Assembly: GCA_031296115.1 (NCBI GenBank)
Contig: JARLGI010000011.1
Coordinates: 62,001 to 126,000, forward strand
Source of the DNA: Acidobacteriota bacterium
GTDB lineage: Bacteria; Acidobacteriota; Terriglobia; Terriglobales; Acidobacteriaceae
Length of the DNA: 64,000 nt
Direction of reading: 5' to 3'
Positions 25,935-35,600 of this stretch are shown piece by piece. The position numbers were made by a program, and so were the translations under genes. The stretch's first letter is position 1; every line of letters starts with the position of its first letter. Under the pieces are notes generated by a model, which saw only the letters and a list, made by a program, of their open reading frames with translations, was not told the DNA's origin and ran no database searches.

Positions 25935-27692
25935 TCAACGAAGAGCTGGCCCGGATGTGAATCTGGGCCTTTTTTCTGCGGAAGTCAATTCATTGGCAGA
26001 AGGCCGCCACTCGCCGCTGCTGCTGATAGCAAGCTGAATCGGCCGGGGCGGACCTGCGGGCGGCTCCGTGACCTCGGCCCACAACTCCTGGCCCTTCTTC
26101 AGCGGAAACGGATCTTTCGCCATGTCAGCGATGAACAAGTCCACCGCCGCAAACCGCGCATGGTCGCACGATGCGTCTCCGTGGGGCCATAGGTATTGTG
26201 TTGCCGAGCGCGGGTGAAAATCTCTGGCGTCTACGACCGCCAGTTTTCCATCCCGGGCAACGGTCCGAACCCGCCAGTGCCAGTTGTAGATCTTCTGGTG
26301 GCCGTCTTTATCCGGAAAGCGGTTTGCCGATTCCTGATCGTGGGGCAAGTCGCAAGCGTCGACAATCGGCGACAGCGACAAGTAACGTCCGCGCATGGGC
26401 AGGTTGGGGTCGTACTGGGCGACCACGACCCACACGCGCGGGCAGGTCTTCGGCTCATAGAGATACTTGGCCGCGATCGAAGACACAAGAACGCACTGAA
26501 TTACCAGCAGAGCGATAGCCCGGGTACGAGGGTTCACGTCGCCTTCCTCGATGCCGCGCACCAGTTTGCGGCGGGTTTTTTCCAGCGCCCAGCCGCCGGC
26601 TAGGAAGAGGATTCCCAGCATCATCAGGCTAAACGACCGCTCCAGCTTGCCCATCACGCTGGAGAAGTAGAACCACAACACCGCAATCGCGAAGCAGACA
26701 ACGCCGTAATTGATGAGCGCGCGGCTGCGTTGCTGCACTCCCCACCAGGTGAGAAAGGCAGCCACCAACGCGACCAACGCATGCGCGACCAGGGTCGGAG
26801 TCGGATAGAGCCACGTCATCGCATAGGTTCTATCTGACAACCGGTAGAGATGGGGCAGGATGATCGCCGTGGCTAGGATCAGGCCGACAGGCAGAACAGC
26901 CGAGCGATCAAGTATCCGGGAAACAACCAGGGGCAGAACGGCAATACAGAACCATCCGAGTAAGAGAAGCGACCTTGGCATCGTCTGGTTTTTCTCCCAG
27001 TTGTACCATTCGCCACGAAACTCGATGAGCAGAGCCGTCCCGACGACCAACGCGATACTCGCCGCCCCGAACAGCAGGCCAAACACCAGCTTCTTTTTGC
27101 TGTGCAGGAAGCACGTGAGATATACCGCTGCAAAAACGGTGACCATGCGCGCCAGGAACACTTCCGAGCCGCGATAGCCGTCGGTGCGCGCCGTCCACTC
27201 ACAGATGATCCGGGCGGGAATGAGAAACATGCTGATGGTCTGTTGCACCTGGTCGCGCAACAGTGCCCAGCCCGCAAGGGCACATAGCGCCCACAACAGG
27301 ACGCCCTCGGGCCAATGCTTCTGAATGTTGAAGATTTGTCCTACAAGCGCCACAGCGGCACCGGCCGCGACGGTGCCCACGCCGTGAAGCGTAATCGCCA
27401 GCCAGTCGAAGTGCGGGCGCGACAGCAGACCGCCGACGTGCAGCACCGCCAGCATTCCGATTACAACGGCGAACCGCGCGGCAGGCGACAATTCATCCCA
27501 ATGCGCCGCAACAAACAAGGTGACGCCCGAGGCCAGCAGGATGGCGCCAAAGATGAGTGCCAGCAGCACTTGCCACCGCAACCCGGTTGGGTGCTGGCGT
27601 GATACTTCGAAAAGCCGGATACGCTCGGCCGTGCTTTCGTCGATGATCCCGCCGCGAGTCCAGCGCTGCAGTTCTTCGTCGATAGCTGACAT
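25935..27692 (-). CDS. DUF2157 membrane protein with GDYXXLXY-type C-terminal domain
   Basis: A 585-residue protein. Its N-terminal 45 residues have the DUF2157 pattern (MSAIDEELQRWTRGGIIDES...IRLFEV). About eleven hydrophobic helices follow, from about residue 40 to 405. The last 170 residues are soluble and fit the GDYXXLXY-type domain (RGRYLSLSPIVDAC at about 430), probably periplasmic. Function of the family is not known. It is transcribed toward cydB, and its 3' end contains the cydAB terminator. A hairpin (CGGTGC/GCACCG near 27746) separates it from the next gene upstream. Confidence 0.8.
   Translation of the reverse strand: MSAIDEELQRWTRGGIIDESTAERIRLFEVSRQHPTGLRWQVLLALIFGAILLASGVTLFVAAHWDELSPAARFAVVIGMLAVLHVGGLLSRPHFDWLAITLHGVGTVAAGAAVALVGQIFNIQKHWPEGVLLWALCALAGWALLRDQVQQTISMFLIPARIICEWTARTDGYRGSEVFLARMVTVFAAVYLTCFLHSKKKLVFGLLFGAASIALVVGTALLIEFRGEWYNWEKNQTMPRSLLLLGWFCIAVLPLVVSRILDRSAVLPVGLILATAIILPHLYRLSDRTYAMTWLYPTPTLVAHALVALVAAFLTWWGVQQRSRALINYGVVCFAIAVLWFYFSSVMGKLERSFSLMMLGILFLAGGWALEKTRRKLVRGIEEGDVNPRTRAIALLVIQCVLVSSIAAKYLYEPKTCPRVWVVVAQYDPNLPMRGRYLSLSPIVDACDLPHDQESANRFPDKDGHQKIYNWHWRVRTVARDGKLAVVDARDFHPRSATQYLWPHGDASCDHARFAAVDLFIADMAKDPFPLKKGQELWAEVTEPPAGPPRPIQLAISSSGEWRPSANELTSAEKRPRFTSGPALR
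25948..25975 (+). terminator. Terminator of the cydAB operon
   Basis: A GGCCCGGAT/ATCTGGGCC stem with a GTGA loop (one mismatch) is followed by six T. It lies 24 bases after the cydB stop and inside the 3' end of the convergent DUF2157 gene. Confidence 0.75.
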
Positions 27693-27805
27693 GGTTTATG
27701 CGAGCAACGTATCGAACGAATTTGTGATTGGCAACAGAATTCGGTGCTTGCGCACCGATTTACGTCCCAAATTGGAACAGAACCATCGCGCAGCGACTAC
27801 GCGAA

Positions 27806-29209
27806 TCAAGCGCCGACCACTGCAGGCGCGCCACGCTCCACCGGCAGGTTGGCCTGCTGCCAGGCATCAAATCCGCCGATCACGTTGATGACATTCTTGT
27901 AACCCGCGCGTTGCAGCATGCTGCACGCGATCACGCTGCGATAACCGCCCTTGCAGTGCACCGCAATCGTTTTATCGTACTCGAGCGGCGGCAGTGAAGC
28001 CTTGAAGCGATCCAGCGGATACCATTCCGCTCCGTGGATGTGGCCACTCTCCCACTCGCTCTCGCGGCGAACATCCAGCACACGCAGATCGTCGGCCCGC
28101 CGGCGAGATTCGAGTTCGTTAACTGTGATCTGCGGCAACGATTGCACAGGGAAGCCGTCATGTTCCCATCGCGCCGGGCCGCCATCGAGATAGCGGGCCA
28201 GATTTTCGATTCCCACCCGCGCCAACCGCAAACGGGCCTCTTCCACTTGCTCCGGCGTGTCTGCGATAACGACTACTCTTGCACTTAATCCGAGAACCGC
28301 GCCTGCCCACGAAGCAAACTGGCCGGAAAGCGCAATGTTGATGGAGCCGGGCACGTGCCTCGCGGCGAACTCTTCATTGGGCCGAACATCGAGCGCAACC
28401 GCGCCGTCGTTCAACATTGCGGTCAACTCCTGGGCTGCGATTGGTTTCAGCTTTGGCAAGTCTGCGAGGGAAGTCGCGCCGGCCCGGTTGATCGCGGCGT
28501 CTTCGAGGAAATAGTCTGGACGAGCCGGCAGGTTGCTGGTCATCTGCTTGATGAACTCATCCCGGCTCTTAATCTGCAGCGCGTAGTTGGTGAGCCGCTC
28601 CGTGCCGATGGTGGACGAACGCTCGGCCCGCATGTTGCGGCCGCACAGCGAACCTGCCCCGTGCGCCGGGTAGACGAGCACGCCGTTCGGCAGCGTCATC
28701 AGCTTGTTGTGCAGCGAGTCGTACAGCAGCCCCGCAAGTTCTTGCGGCGAGTGGGTCTTTGACAGGTCAGGACGGCCGACATCACCGATGAACAACGTGT
28801 CCCCGGTGAGCACCGCCCAGGGATTTTGCGATTTCTCTTCGTCGGTAATGACCAGGCAGATGCTTTCCGGCGTGTGACCCGGAGTTTCCAGTCCGTCGAT
28901 GCGTATTCTGCCGGCGTGCAGCTCGAAACCATCGGTGACGGCGACATGCGGGAAGGTTGCGCCGGCGGCCTCGCCGATATAGATGGTGGCGCCCGTCAGC
29001 GCGGCCAGTTCCTTGTGGCCGGAGACGAAATCTGCGTGGAGGTGGGTCTCGAAGATGTGCCGGATCTTGACGTTCTGCTTCTTCCCGGCTTCGAGGTAAA
29101 TCTCGACATCGCGCTGCGGATCGACGATGACCGCCTCGCCTTCTGACGCAAGCATGTAAGAGGCGTGGGCCAGACATCCCAGGTAGAACTGTTCGAAGTA
29201 CATAGTCAC
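27806..29209 (-). CDS. MBL-fold persulfide dioxygenase with two rhodanese domains (CstB-like)
   Basis: A 467-residue three-domain protein. The metallo-beta-lactamase domain (1-230) has THLHADFVSGH, GHTPESICL and GDTLFIGDVGRPD, the persulfide-dioxygenase type with a single iron site. A first rhodanese-like domain (about 255-355) has lost its catalytic cysteine: the loop reads IADTPEQ with Asp317. The second rhodanese (about 365-460) keeps Cys419 in CKGGYRS. This MBL / pseudo-rhodanese / rhodanese order is that of staphylococcal CstB, which oxidises persulfides and transfers sulfane sulfur. Proximity to cydAB is consistent with sulfide tolerance. Start at MTMYFEQF; the third codon is an equally good ATG. 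Confidence 0.88.
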   Translation of the reverse strand: MTMYFEQFYLGCLAHASYMLASEGEAVIVDPQRDVEIYLEAGKKQNVKIRHIFETHLHADFVSGHKELAALTGATIYIGEAAGATFPHVAVTDGFELHAGRIRIDGLETPGHTPESICLVITDEEKSQNPWAVLTGDTLFIGDVGRPDLSKTHSPQELAGLLYDSLHNKLMTLPNGVLVYPAHGAGSLCGRNMRAERSSTIGTERLTNYALQIKSRDEFIKQMTSNLPARPDYFLEDAAINRAGATSLADLPKLKPIAAQELTAMLNDGAVALDVRPNEEFAARHVPGSINIALSGQFASWAGAVLGLSARVVVIADTPEQVEEARLRLARVGIENLARYLDGGPARWEHDGFPVQSLPQITVNELESRRRADDLRVLDVRRESEWESGHIHGAEWYPLDRFKASLPPLEYDKTIAVHCKGGYRSVIACSMLQRAGYKNVINVIGGFDAWQQANLPVERGAPAVVGA

Positions 29210-29259
29210 TCCTGACCAGAAAAATAATAAACCGGCCGTAGCACGGGCAGCGAGTTTGT

Positions 29260-30780
29260 CTATCGGTCGTAGGTTTCGGACAGATGTTTCAGCCTGGTAC
29301 TGATGTCGGGCGTCAAGGCTTCGGCACGGAAGCGCCAGCGCCAGTTGCCCGACGAACTGCCCGGCAGGTTCATGCGGCCTTCGCCACCGACTCCGAGGAC
29401 GTCCTGCATTGGGTAGAGTACGGTATCGGCGACCGATGCCATCACGGTGCGAATCAGGTCCCAGTTGATTTCTGCGCCGTCGGTGTTGAGATAGCGACGC
29501 GCGAATGTCATTTCTTTTTCAACGTCGGCGAGCGTTCTGGTGCTGCCGGTTCCTGGTCTGCTTTTCCACCAGCCGACCACGGTGTCGTTGTCATGGGTTC
29601 CGGTGTAAGCCACGAGGCGGCGGACGTAATTGTGCGGCTTGAAGTCCGGCGCTTGCGGATCGTTGCCGAAGGCGAATTGCAGAATCGCCATTCCGGGGAA
29701 GCCGAAGCGTTCGCGCAGGCCTTCCACTTCCGGAGTGATGACGCCGAGGTTTTCCGCCACGATCGGCAGCTTGCCCAGCGCAGTCTCCATCGCTTCGAAC
29801 AGCGGAACGCCCGGGCCCTTCACCCACTTGCCATTGCCTGCGGTAGTATCTCCGCCCGGGATTTCGTAGTAGGCCTCGAATCCGCGGAAGTGGTCAAGGC
29901 GAATCATGTCGAGCATCTGCAGCGCGCGGCGGAGACGGGCGATCCACCAGGTGTAGCCGGTTTTCGCGTGCTCCTCCCAGCAGTAAATCGGATTGCCCCA
30001 GAGCTGTCCGGTGGTGCTGAAGTAGTCCGGAGGAACACCCGCCACGACCTTCGGCTTTCCATCGTCACCGAGTTCGAACAGTCCGGGATTGGCCCACACG
30101 TCGGCACTGTCGAGGGCGACGTAAATCGGCACGTCGCCCATGATGCGGATGCCATTTTGTGCGCAGTGGGCCTTTAGATCACGCCACTGGCGTTCGAACT
30201 CGAACTGGATGAACTTGGTGCACTCGATTTCGTCGCGTAGTTCGCGATGCGCCCCCTCCAGTGCTGCCGGCGACCGCAGTGCAAGCTCGCGGGGCCACAG
30301 CGTCCACATCGCATTGTTGTGCACCTGCTTCAACGCCATGAACAGCGCGAATTCGTCCAGCCACGCCGAGTGCTTGAGGCAAAATTCGTCGAACTCTGCT
30401 TTCTCGGCAGCGGCATTTTGCTGGAAAGCCCGAAACGCGGTGCGTAGCAGTGGGAGCTTCCAGGTGATTACCGCTCCGAAATCAACAGTGTCGACAGGGA
30501 GTATGGGCGTGTCGTTCAAGTCGCGAGCGTTGAGATATCCCCGTCCCGCCAGTGTCTCGAGGCTGATCAGCAGAGGATTACCGGCAAAAGCCGAGAAGCA
30601 CTGGTAGGGCGAGTCGCCGTAGCCCGTTGGGCCCAGCGGCAGAACCTGCCAGATGCGCTGGCCGGAGTCGCGCAGGAAGTCAGCAAAACCGTGGGCCTCG
30701 GCGCCAATTTCACCGATACCGTAGGCGCCGGGGAGGGAACTGGGATGTAAGAGAATGCCGCTCGATCGTGGAAAGCTCAT
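29260..30780 (-). CDS. malQ: 4-alpha-glucanotransferase (amylomaltase), GH77
   Basis: About 506 residues from the ATG at 30780 (MSFPRSSGILLHPSSLPGAY); a TTG three codons upstream is also open. Conserved motifs: SPYQCFSAFAGNP, the nucleophile Asp in MIRLDHFRGFEAYYEIP, the acid/base Glu in PIVAENLGVI and the third acid in TGTHDNDTVVGWW. No signal peptide, so it acts in the cytoplasm on malto-oligosaccharides, transferring glucan chains and freeing glucose. It follows the sugar transporter gene by about 25 bases in the same direction, forming the intracellular half of the maltodextrin locus. Confidence 0.95.
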   Translation of the reverse strand: MSFPRSSGILLHPSSLPGAYGIGEIGAEAHGFADFLRDSGQRIWQVLPLGPTGYGDSPYQCFSAFAGNPLLISLETLAGRGYLNARDLNDTPILPVDTVDFGAVITWKLPLLRTAFRAFQQNAAAEKAEFDEFCLKHSAWLDEFALFMALKQVHNNAMWTLWPRELALRSPAALEGAHRELRDEIECTKFIQFEFERQWRDLKAHCAQNGIRIMGDVPIYVALDSADVWANPGLFELGDDGKPKVVAGVPPDYFSTTGQLWGNPIYCWEEHAKTGYTWWIARLRRALQMLDMIRLDHFRGFEAYYEIPGGDTTAGNGKWVKGPGVPLFEAMETALGKLPIVAENLGVITPEVEGLRERFGFPGMAILQFAFGNDPQAPDFKPHNYVRRLVAYTGTHDNDTVVGWWKSRPGTGSTRTLADVEKEMTFARRYLNTDGAEINWDLIRTVMASVADTVLYPMQDVLGVGGEGRMNLPGSSSGNWRWRFRAEALTPDISTRLKHLSETYDR

Positions 30781-30804
30781 GCTGGCCAATGACCTGTTGC
30801 GATC

Positions 30805-32151
30805 TTATATTGCGACCTCGCTCTGGCGCATTACGGTGGATTCCACGCGCTCTGCTCCCGGATCGACCACGCGCTGCATCATAACGGCAGCGAGAGCCAT
30901 GAAGACGCCTCCGGCGATTACGGCGGCGAGACGATTGTTATGCAGCACGTGATTCATCACCCATCCGAAGCCCAGGGAGGCAACAATCTCCGGCAACACA
31001 ATGAAGAAATTGAAGATGCCCATGTAAACGCCCGTCCGGTTTTCCGGAAGGGAACCGGCCAGCACACAATAGGGCATCGAAAGCGTGCTCGCCCACGCGA
31101 TGCCGACCCCGACCATGGAAAGCAAAAGCAGATTCTTGTTGTGTATCAGCGCTACCGACACCAGCCCGAGTGCGCCGCAGAGCAGACAGATACTGTGCGC
31201 ATTCTTACGCCTCACGGCGTCTGCCAGCTTAGGCAGCGCGAAGGAAAACACGAAGCAGACGGCCGAGTACATTCCGAAGCAGACTCCTGCCCATTCAACG
31301 CCGCGGGTATACACCGGCGAATTCTGATCTGCGGCTGCGAAGACGTTGCGGGCGACCGCGACCGGGAAGTAGAGCCACATGCAGAACAGTCCAAGCCAGG
31401 TGAGCAGTTGTACCGGCGCCAGTTGGCGCATGGTTAGCGGCATTTCGCGAATGGCAGTGAGAATTTCCTGGGCGTGGCTAGCGATGCCGCGCCGTTCGGC
31501 CTTGTGGCGCTGGAAGCCTTCGAGATCTTCCGGCGGATACTCTTTGGTGGAGACAATCGTCCACAAGACTGCACCGAAGAACGCTGCCGCCCCGACATAA
31601 AACGACAGCCGCACTGTCAGGGGAATGGAGTGCCGGGTTGTTTCAGCCGCGAGATGAAATACGTTGGTAAGCAGCCACGGCATCGCTGACGCCACCACCG
31701 CGCCCAGTCCGATGAACAGGCTCTGCATCGCGAACCCGCGGGTGCGCTGCTCTTCCGGCAGCAGGTCAGCGACGAACGCGCGGAAGGGCTCCATGCTGAT
31801 GTTGATGGAGCTGTCCAATATCCAGAGCAGCCCGGCAGCCATCCACAGCGCGGAACAGCGAGGCATTAGGATGAGCGCGACTGAGCTGAGGATTGCTCCC
31901 ACCAGGAAGTAAGGACGGCGGCGTCCCAGGCGCGTCCATGTGTGATCGCTGGCGTGGCCAATGATTGGCTGCACGATCAGTCCGGTCAGGGGAGCCGCCA
32001 GCCAGAGAATCGGGATCTGGTCGGCGCGAGCGCCCAGGTACTCGTAGATGGCGCTCATGTTGGCCATCTGGAGCCCCCAGCCAAACTGAATGCCCAGAAA
32101 GCCGAAGCTCATGTTCCAGATTTGCCAGAAGCTCTTGCGCGGCTTTTGCAT
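30805..32151 (-). CDS. MFS sugar transporter, SLC45/GPH-like
   Basis: A 448-residue permease with twelve predicted helices. Typical SLC45/GPH signatures: SFGFLGIQFGWGLQMANMS at the start, IIGHASDHTWTRLGRRRPYF in the first cytoplasmic loop, and SSINISMEPFRAFVADLLPEEQRT. Relatives carry maltose, maltodextrins or sucrose with protons or sodium. Coupling to malQ and the divergent TonB receptor and GH13 enzyme supports maltose or maltodextrin as substrate. It is divergent from the TonB receptor across a 505-base control region. Confidence 0.9.
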   Translation of the reverse strand: MQKPRKSFWQIWNMSFGFLGIQFGWGLQMANMSAIYEYLGARADQIPILWLAAPLTGLIVQPIIGHASDHTWTRLGRRRPYFLVGAILSSVALILMPRCSALWMAAGLLWILDSSINISMEPFRAFVADLLPEEQRTRGFAMQSLFIGLGAVVASAMPWLLTNVFHLAAETTRHSIPLTVRLSFYVGAAAFFGAVLWTIVSTKEYPPEDLEGFQRHKAERRGIASHAQEILTAIREMPLTMRQLAPVQLLTWLGLFCMWLYFPVAVARNVFAAADQNSPVYTRGVEWAGVCFGMYSAVCFVFSFALPKLADAVRRKNAHSICLLCGALGLVSVALIHNKNLLLLSMVGVGIAWASTLSMPYCVLAGSLPENRTGVYMGIFNFFIVLPEIVASLGFGWVMNHVLHNNRLAAVIAGGVFMALAAVMMQRVVDPGAERVESTVMRQSEVAI

Positions 32152-32280
32152 GCTGTTTCCCGTCTCGCGGAAGTGGCGCGCGTCAATATTTGCCGATCCT
32201 CGGTTTGCGGACGAAGGCGAAGCGTAAGTTCAACCAGCCACTCTTGTCAATGACGAGGGTGTGCTACATCACTTTGAACC

Positions 32281-32294
32281 GTGAGAAAAATCAC
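32281..32294. promoter_or_regulatory. CRP-like GTGA-N6-TCAC site
   Basis: Symmetric half-sites GTGA and TCAC with a six-base A-rich spacer, about 136 bases upstream of the sugar transporter ATG. The outer bases are C and T rather than T and A, so it is weaker than the sites at 23366 and 39641. An eight-base pattern like this is expected about once by chance in 64 kb, so position is the main support. Confidence 0.35.
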
Positions 32295-32359
32295 TGCGCC
32301 CAGCGGCATTATGGGAAACAATACCCGTAACCAAAAAAGGTCGTCCCAACTTTAATGTT

Positions 32360-32401
32360 GTTAAAAGGTAGTAAACTTTGCGTTAAAAGGTAGTAAACTT
32401 T
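32360..32401. repeat. Tandem 22-base direct repeat, candidate operator
   Basis: GTTAAAAGGTAGTAAACTTT occurs twice, starting at 32360 and 32382. The twenty bases are identical and only the two-base spacer differs (GC, then CT). The 22-base period places both copies on the same helix face. It is midway between two divergent sugar-utilisation units, which suggests a regulator binding site. No regulator gene is adjacent. Confidence 0.6.
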
Positions 32402-32656
32402 CTGCTGCTTTCAGTACGTTAGCGCAAGAGCCTCGATTGATCTCCGAGCGTCCGGCAAGGGATCAGAGTTTCCGGAGGCTTAAACGAAGCAAGGCACTTC
32501 GGGCGTTCGGGCGAAGGAAAGCTATGACTAGCGGTCGCGAGCAGTTGCGGTGGCAGCCGTTCTTCCTCCTTGTATTTGATTGCGTTTCTCTCCCCGATAA
32601 AGCGAAACAACAAAAAACAGAAAAACAAAACAATGAAAAACACGATGGAGGCGTAT

Positions 32657-35600
32657 ATGAAGTGCTCTAGCCTGTTCCGTGGGTTGGCGTTGCTATGTGT
32701 CGTGGGCGTGGCAATTTTCTCTTTCGCTCAATCCGAAGCCGGCCGCATTGCGGGAACTGTTACTGACACCTCCGGGGCTGTAGTTTCCGGGGCTACAGTT
32801 TCCGTTACAAATTTGGGTACGGACCGCGTGGTGACGGTCACAACCGGAGGCGCGGGAGAATTCTCCATTCCGACACTGCCGCCGGCGAATTACATGGTCC
32901 AGGTCAAGGCGCCGAATTTCAAGACCGTGACGCAGGACGTCACCCTGCAAGTCGGCCAGGTCCTTCCGCTGAACTTCTCTCTCACTGCCGGCGCGGTGAC
33001 TGAGAACGTGGAAGTCACTTCTGCGGCTCCGTTGGTTTCATCCGACAGTTCAGACCTGGGCACGGTAATCCAGGGGAAACAGATTGTCGATCTGATGCTG
33101 GACGGCCGCAACTTCACGCAGCTCGCTCTCTTGACTCCGGGCGTTACCCGCGGCTCCAACAACACTGGCGATGCGAACGGCACCTCCGGCAACGCCGAAA
33201 CCTACCGCTATAACACCAGCGGCGGGGCGGCGCTATCGGTGAATGGGCTCCGTCCTCAGGCCAACAATTTCCTGCTCGACGGATTCGACAACAACGAATC
33301 GCTGGTCAACACCATCATCTTCTTCTCGGCCCCGGACGCGATCCAGGAATTCCGGGTTGCGACCAACGTCGCGCCGGCTGAATTTGGCCGCGCCGGTGGT
33401 GGGGTAATCAACACCGCGATCAAGTCCGGCACCAATCAGATCCACGGGGTCCTATGGGAATTCCTGCGCAACAGCGCGCTCGACGCGACTCCCTGGACGC
33501 CTCAACAAAACGCCAAAAAGTTTCCCTTCAAGCAGAACCAGTTCGGAGCCGCCGCCGGCGGTCCGATCATCAAGAACAAGCTCTTCGTCTTTGGTGATTA
33601 TCAGGGCTTCCGGGCCTCTGCTCCCGCCAGCACCGACTACGCTACGGTTCCTACCGATCTGATGCGCAGCAGCGGCTATACCAACTTCTCTGAGCTTCTG
33701 TCCGAAGGCATTCAGATCAAGAACCCCCTCACCGGTCTGCCGTTCCCCGGGAACATCATCACCATTCCACTCAACCCGGCAGCGGTGAATTACCTGAATG
33801 CGTATCCCGTGCCGAACTGCAACAATTCAACCAACTCGAGCTGCCATTCCTTGACCCAGAACTACACCACGACGCGGCAGCGAATTCAGACCATCAACGA
33901 CTTCGATGTCCGGGCTGATTGGAACATTGGCGCCAAGGACACTGCTTTCTTCCGCTACAGTTACGGCAACGATAACCTGACCACCACCTCTCGCCTGCCC
34001 GACCTGCCCGCCGGATTTGGATCGGGCACCAATCCAACTAAGCCCTGGTCGGCGGTGGGGGAGGAAACCCATCTCTTCACCCCAAACCTAATTAACGAGT
34101 TCCGGTTCGGGTTCATTCGCACGACCTTCGGCTATCAGCCTCCGTTCGGCAATGTTCCCCTCTCCGCGAACCTCGGCATCGTCAATGCCAACGTGAACGG
34201 CCTCGGGCAGCCTGATCCGGCGCTTGGCGGCGGCGCGCTGATCGGTGGCTACAACAATCAACTGGAGTACACGGGTGACTATGGACCGTACGTGGTGCCG
34301 CAAGACACCTGGCAGGAGGCCGACAACCTGTCGTGGGTGAAGGGCAAACACACCATGAAGTTCGGCGCCAACATCCTGCGCCGGCAGGTGGACTTCTTCC
34401 GGCCGTTGACCGGCAAAGGCTACTTCTTTTTGTTCGGGAACGGGCAGACGCCCAGCATCACCGGCTACGAAGTGACGGACCTGCTGATCGGTTTCACCAA
34501 CCAGTACCAGATCGGTCCGGTGCTCGGCAATTCGCAAACCCGCAATTGGGAAACTGGCTTTTACGGGCAGGATGACTGGAAGGTAACCCGCAGGTTGACC
34601 TTGAACCTGGGTCTTCGCTGGGACCTGATTACTTGGCCAGTGGAGAAGAACAACAATCAGTCGAACTTTGACATTTACACCGGACAGATTCTGCTCGCCG
34701 GACAGGACGGCAACTCACGCAGTTTCATCCCCGTCTCGTATCACAACTTCGCCCCGCGCATCGGCTTCGCTTTCGATCCAACCGGCAGCGGTCAGAGCAA
34801 GTTCAGCGGCGGCTACGGGATCTTCTACTTCGTGGACCGGGGCGGCATCAGCAACCAGCTGGCTCAGAACCCGCCTTTCAGCGGTCAGGAGAGCTTCAAC
34901 TACGTCAACGGATACCGCATCACGTTTACCGGGCAGGCGCCGCTGGGTACCTACGACCCAAACACCGGTCAGTGCCTGACCAGTTGTAATCCGGTGGGAG
35001 CAGTGACGCCACTACCCTTAAAGGGCCCGATCATGGTGAATCTGAACAACCCCGTGAATGTCGCCATCTCAGTTGCCACTCTGCCGTCCAACAAGACCCC
35101 GAGCGTGCAGGAGTGGAACTTCCAGTACGAGCGGCAACTGGGCAGCAACGTGAGCATGAGCCTGGCTTACGTCGGTACCAAGGGTACGCACCTGGTGACC
35201 TACTACAACTACAACCGCCAGTACTACAACTCACCGCAGAACACGGTCAACTTCCCGCAGTTAAGCGCTATCAACACCCAGGCCACCATCGGCAACTCCA
35301 GCTACAACGCGCTGCAAGCGACACTGAATCGCCGCTTCACCAATGGCTTGCAGTTCGGGGCCTCGTATACCTGGTCGCACGCCATCGACGATTCGCCGGG
35401 CGCTTTCGACAACCCCACGGGATCGTCGGTGGATTACCGCGACCTGAAGGCGGAAAGGTCCAACTCGGACCTCGACATGCGTCAGCGCTTCGTGATGAGC
35501 GGCATCTATGACCTGCCGTTTGGCCGTGGCCGCAAATGGGGGAGCGACTGGAATGGCTTTACCAACTCAGTGCTCGGCGGGTGGCAGACCAACCTGATCT

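Larger units (their letters stand above)
32152..32656. other. Divergent control region of the maltodextrin locus
   Basis: 505 bases without a supportable gene, between the MFS transporter and the TonB receptor. It contains GTGA-GAAAAA-TCAC (32281-32294), a 22-base tandem direct repeat (32360-32401), and an A-rich stretch just before the receptor start. Single short open frames here are not convincing. Promoters for both directions must lie in it. Confidence 0.7.
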
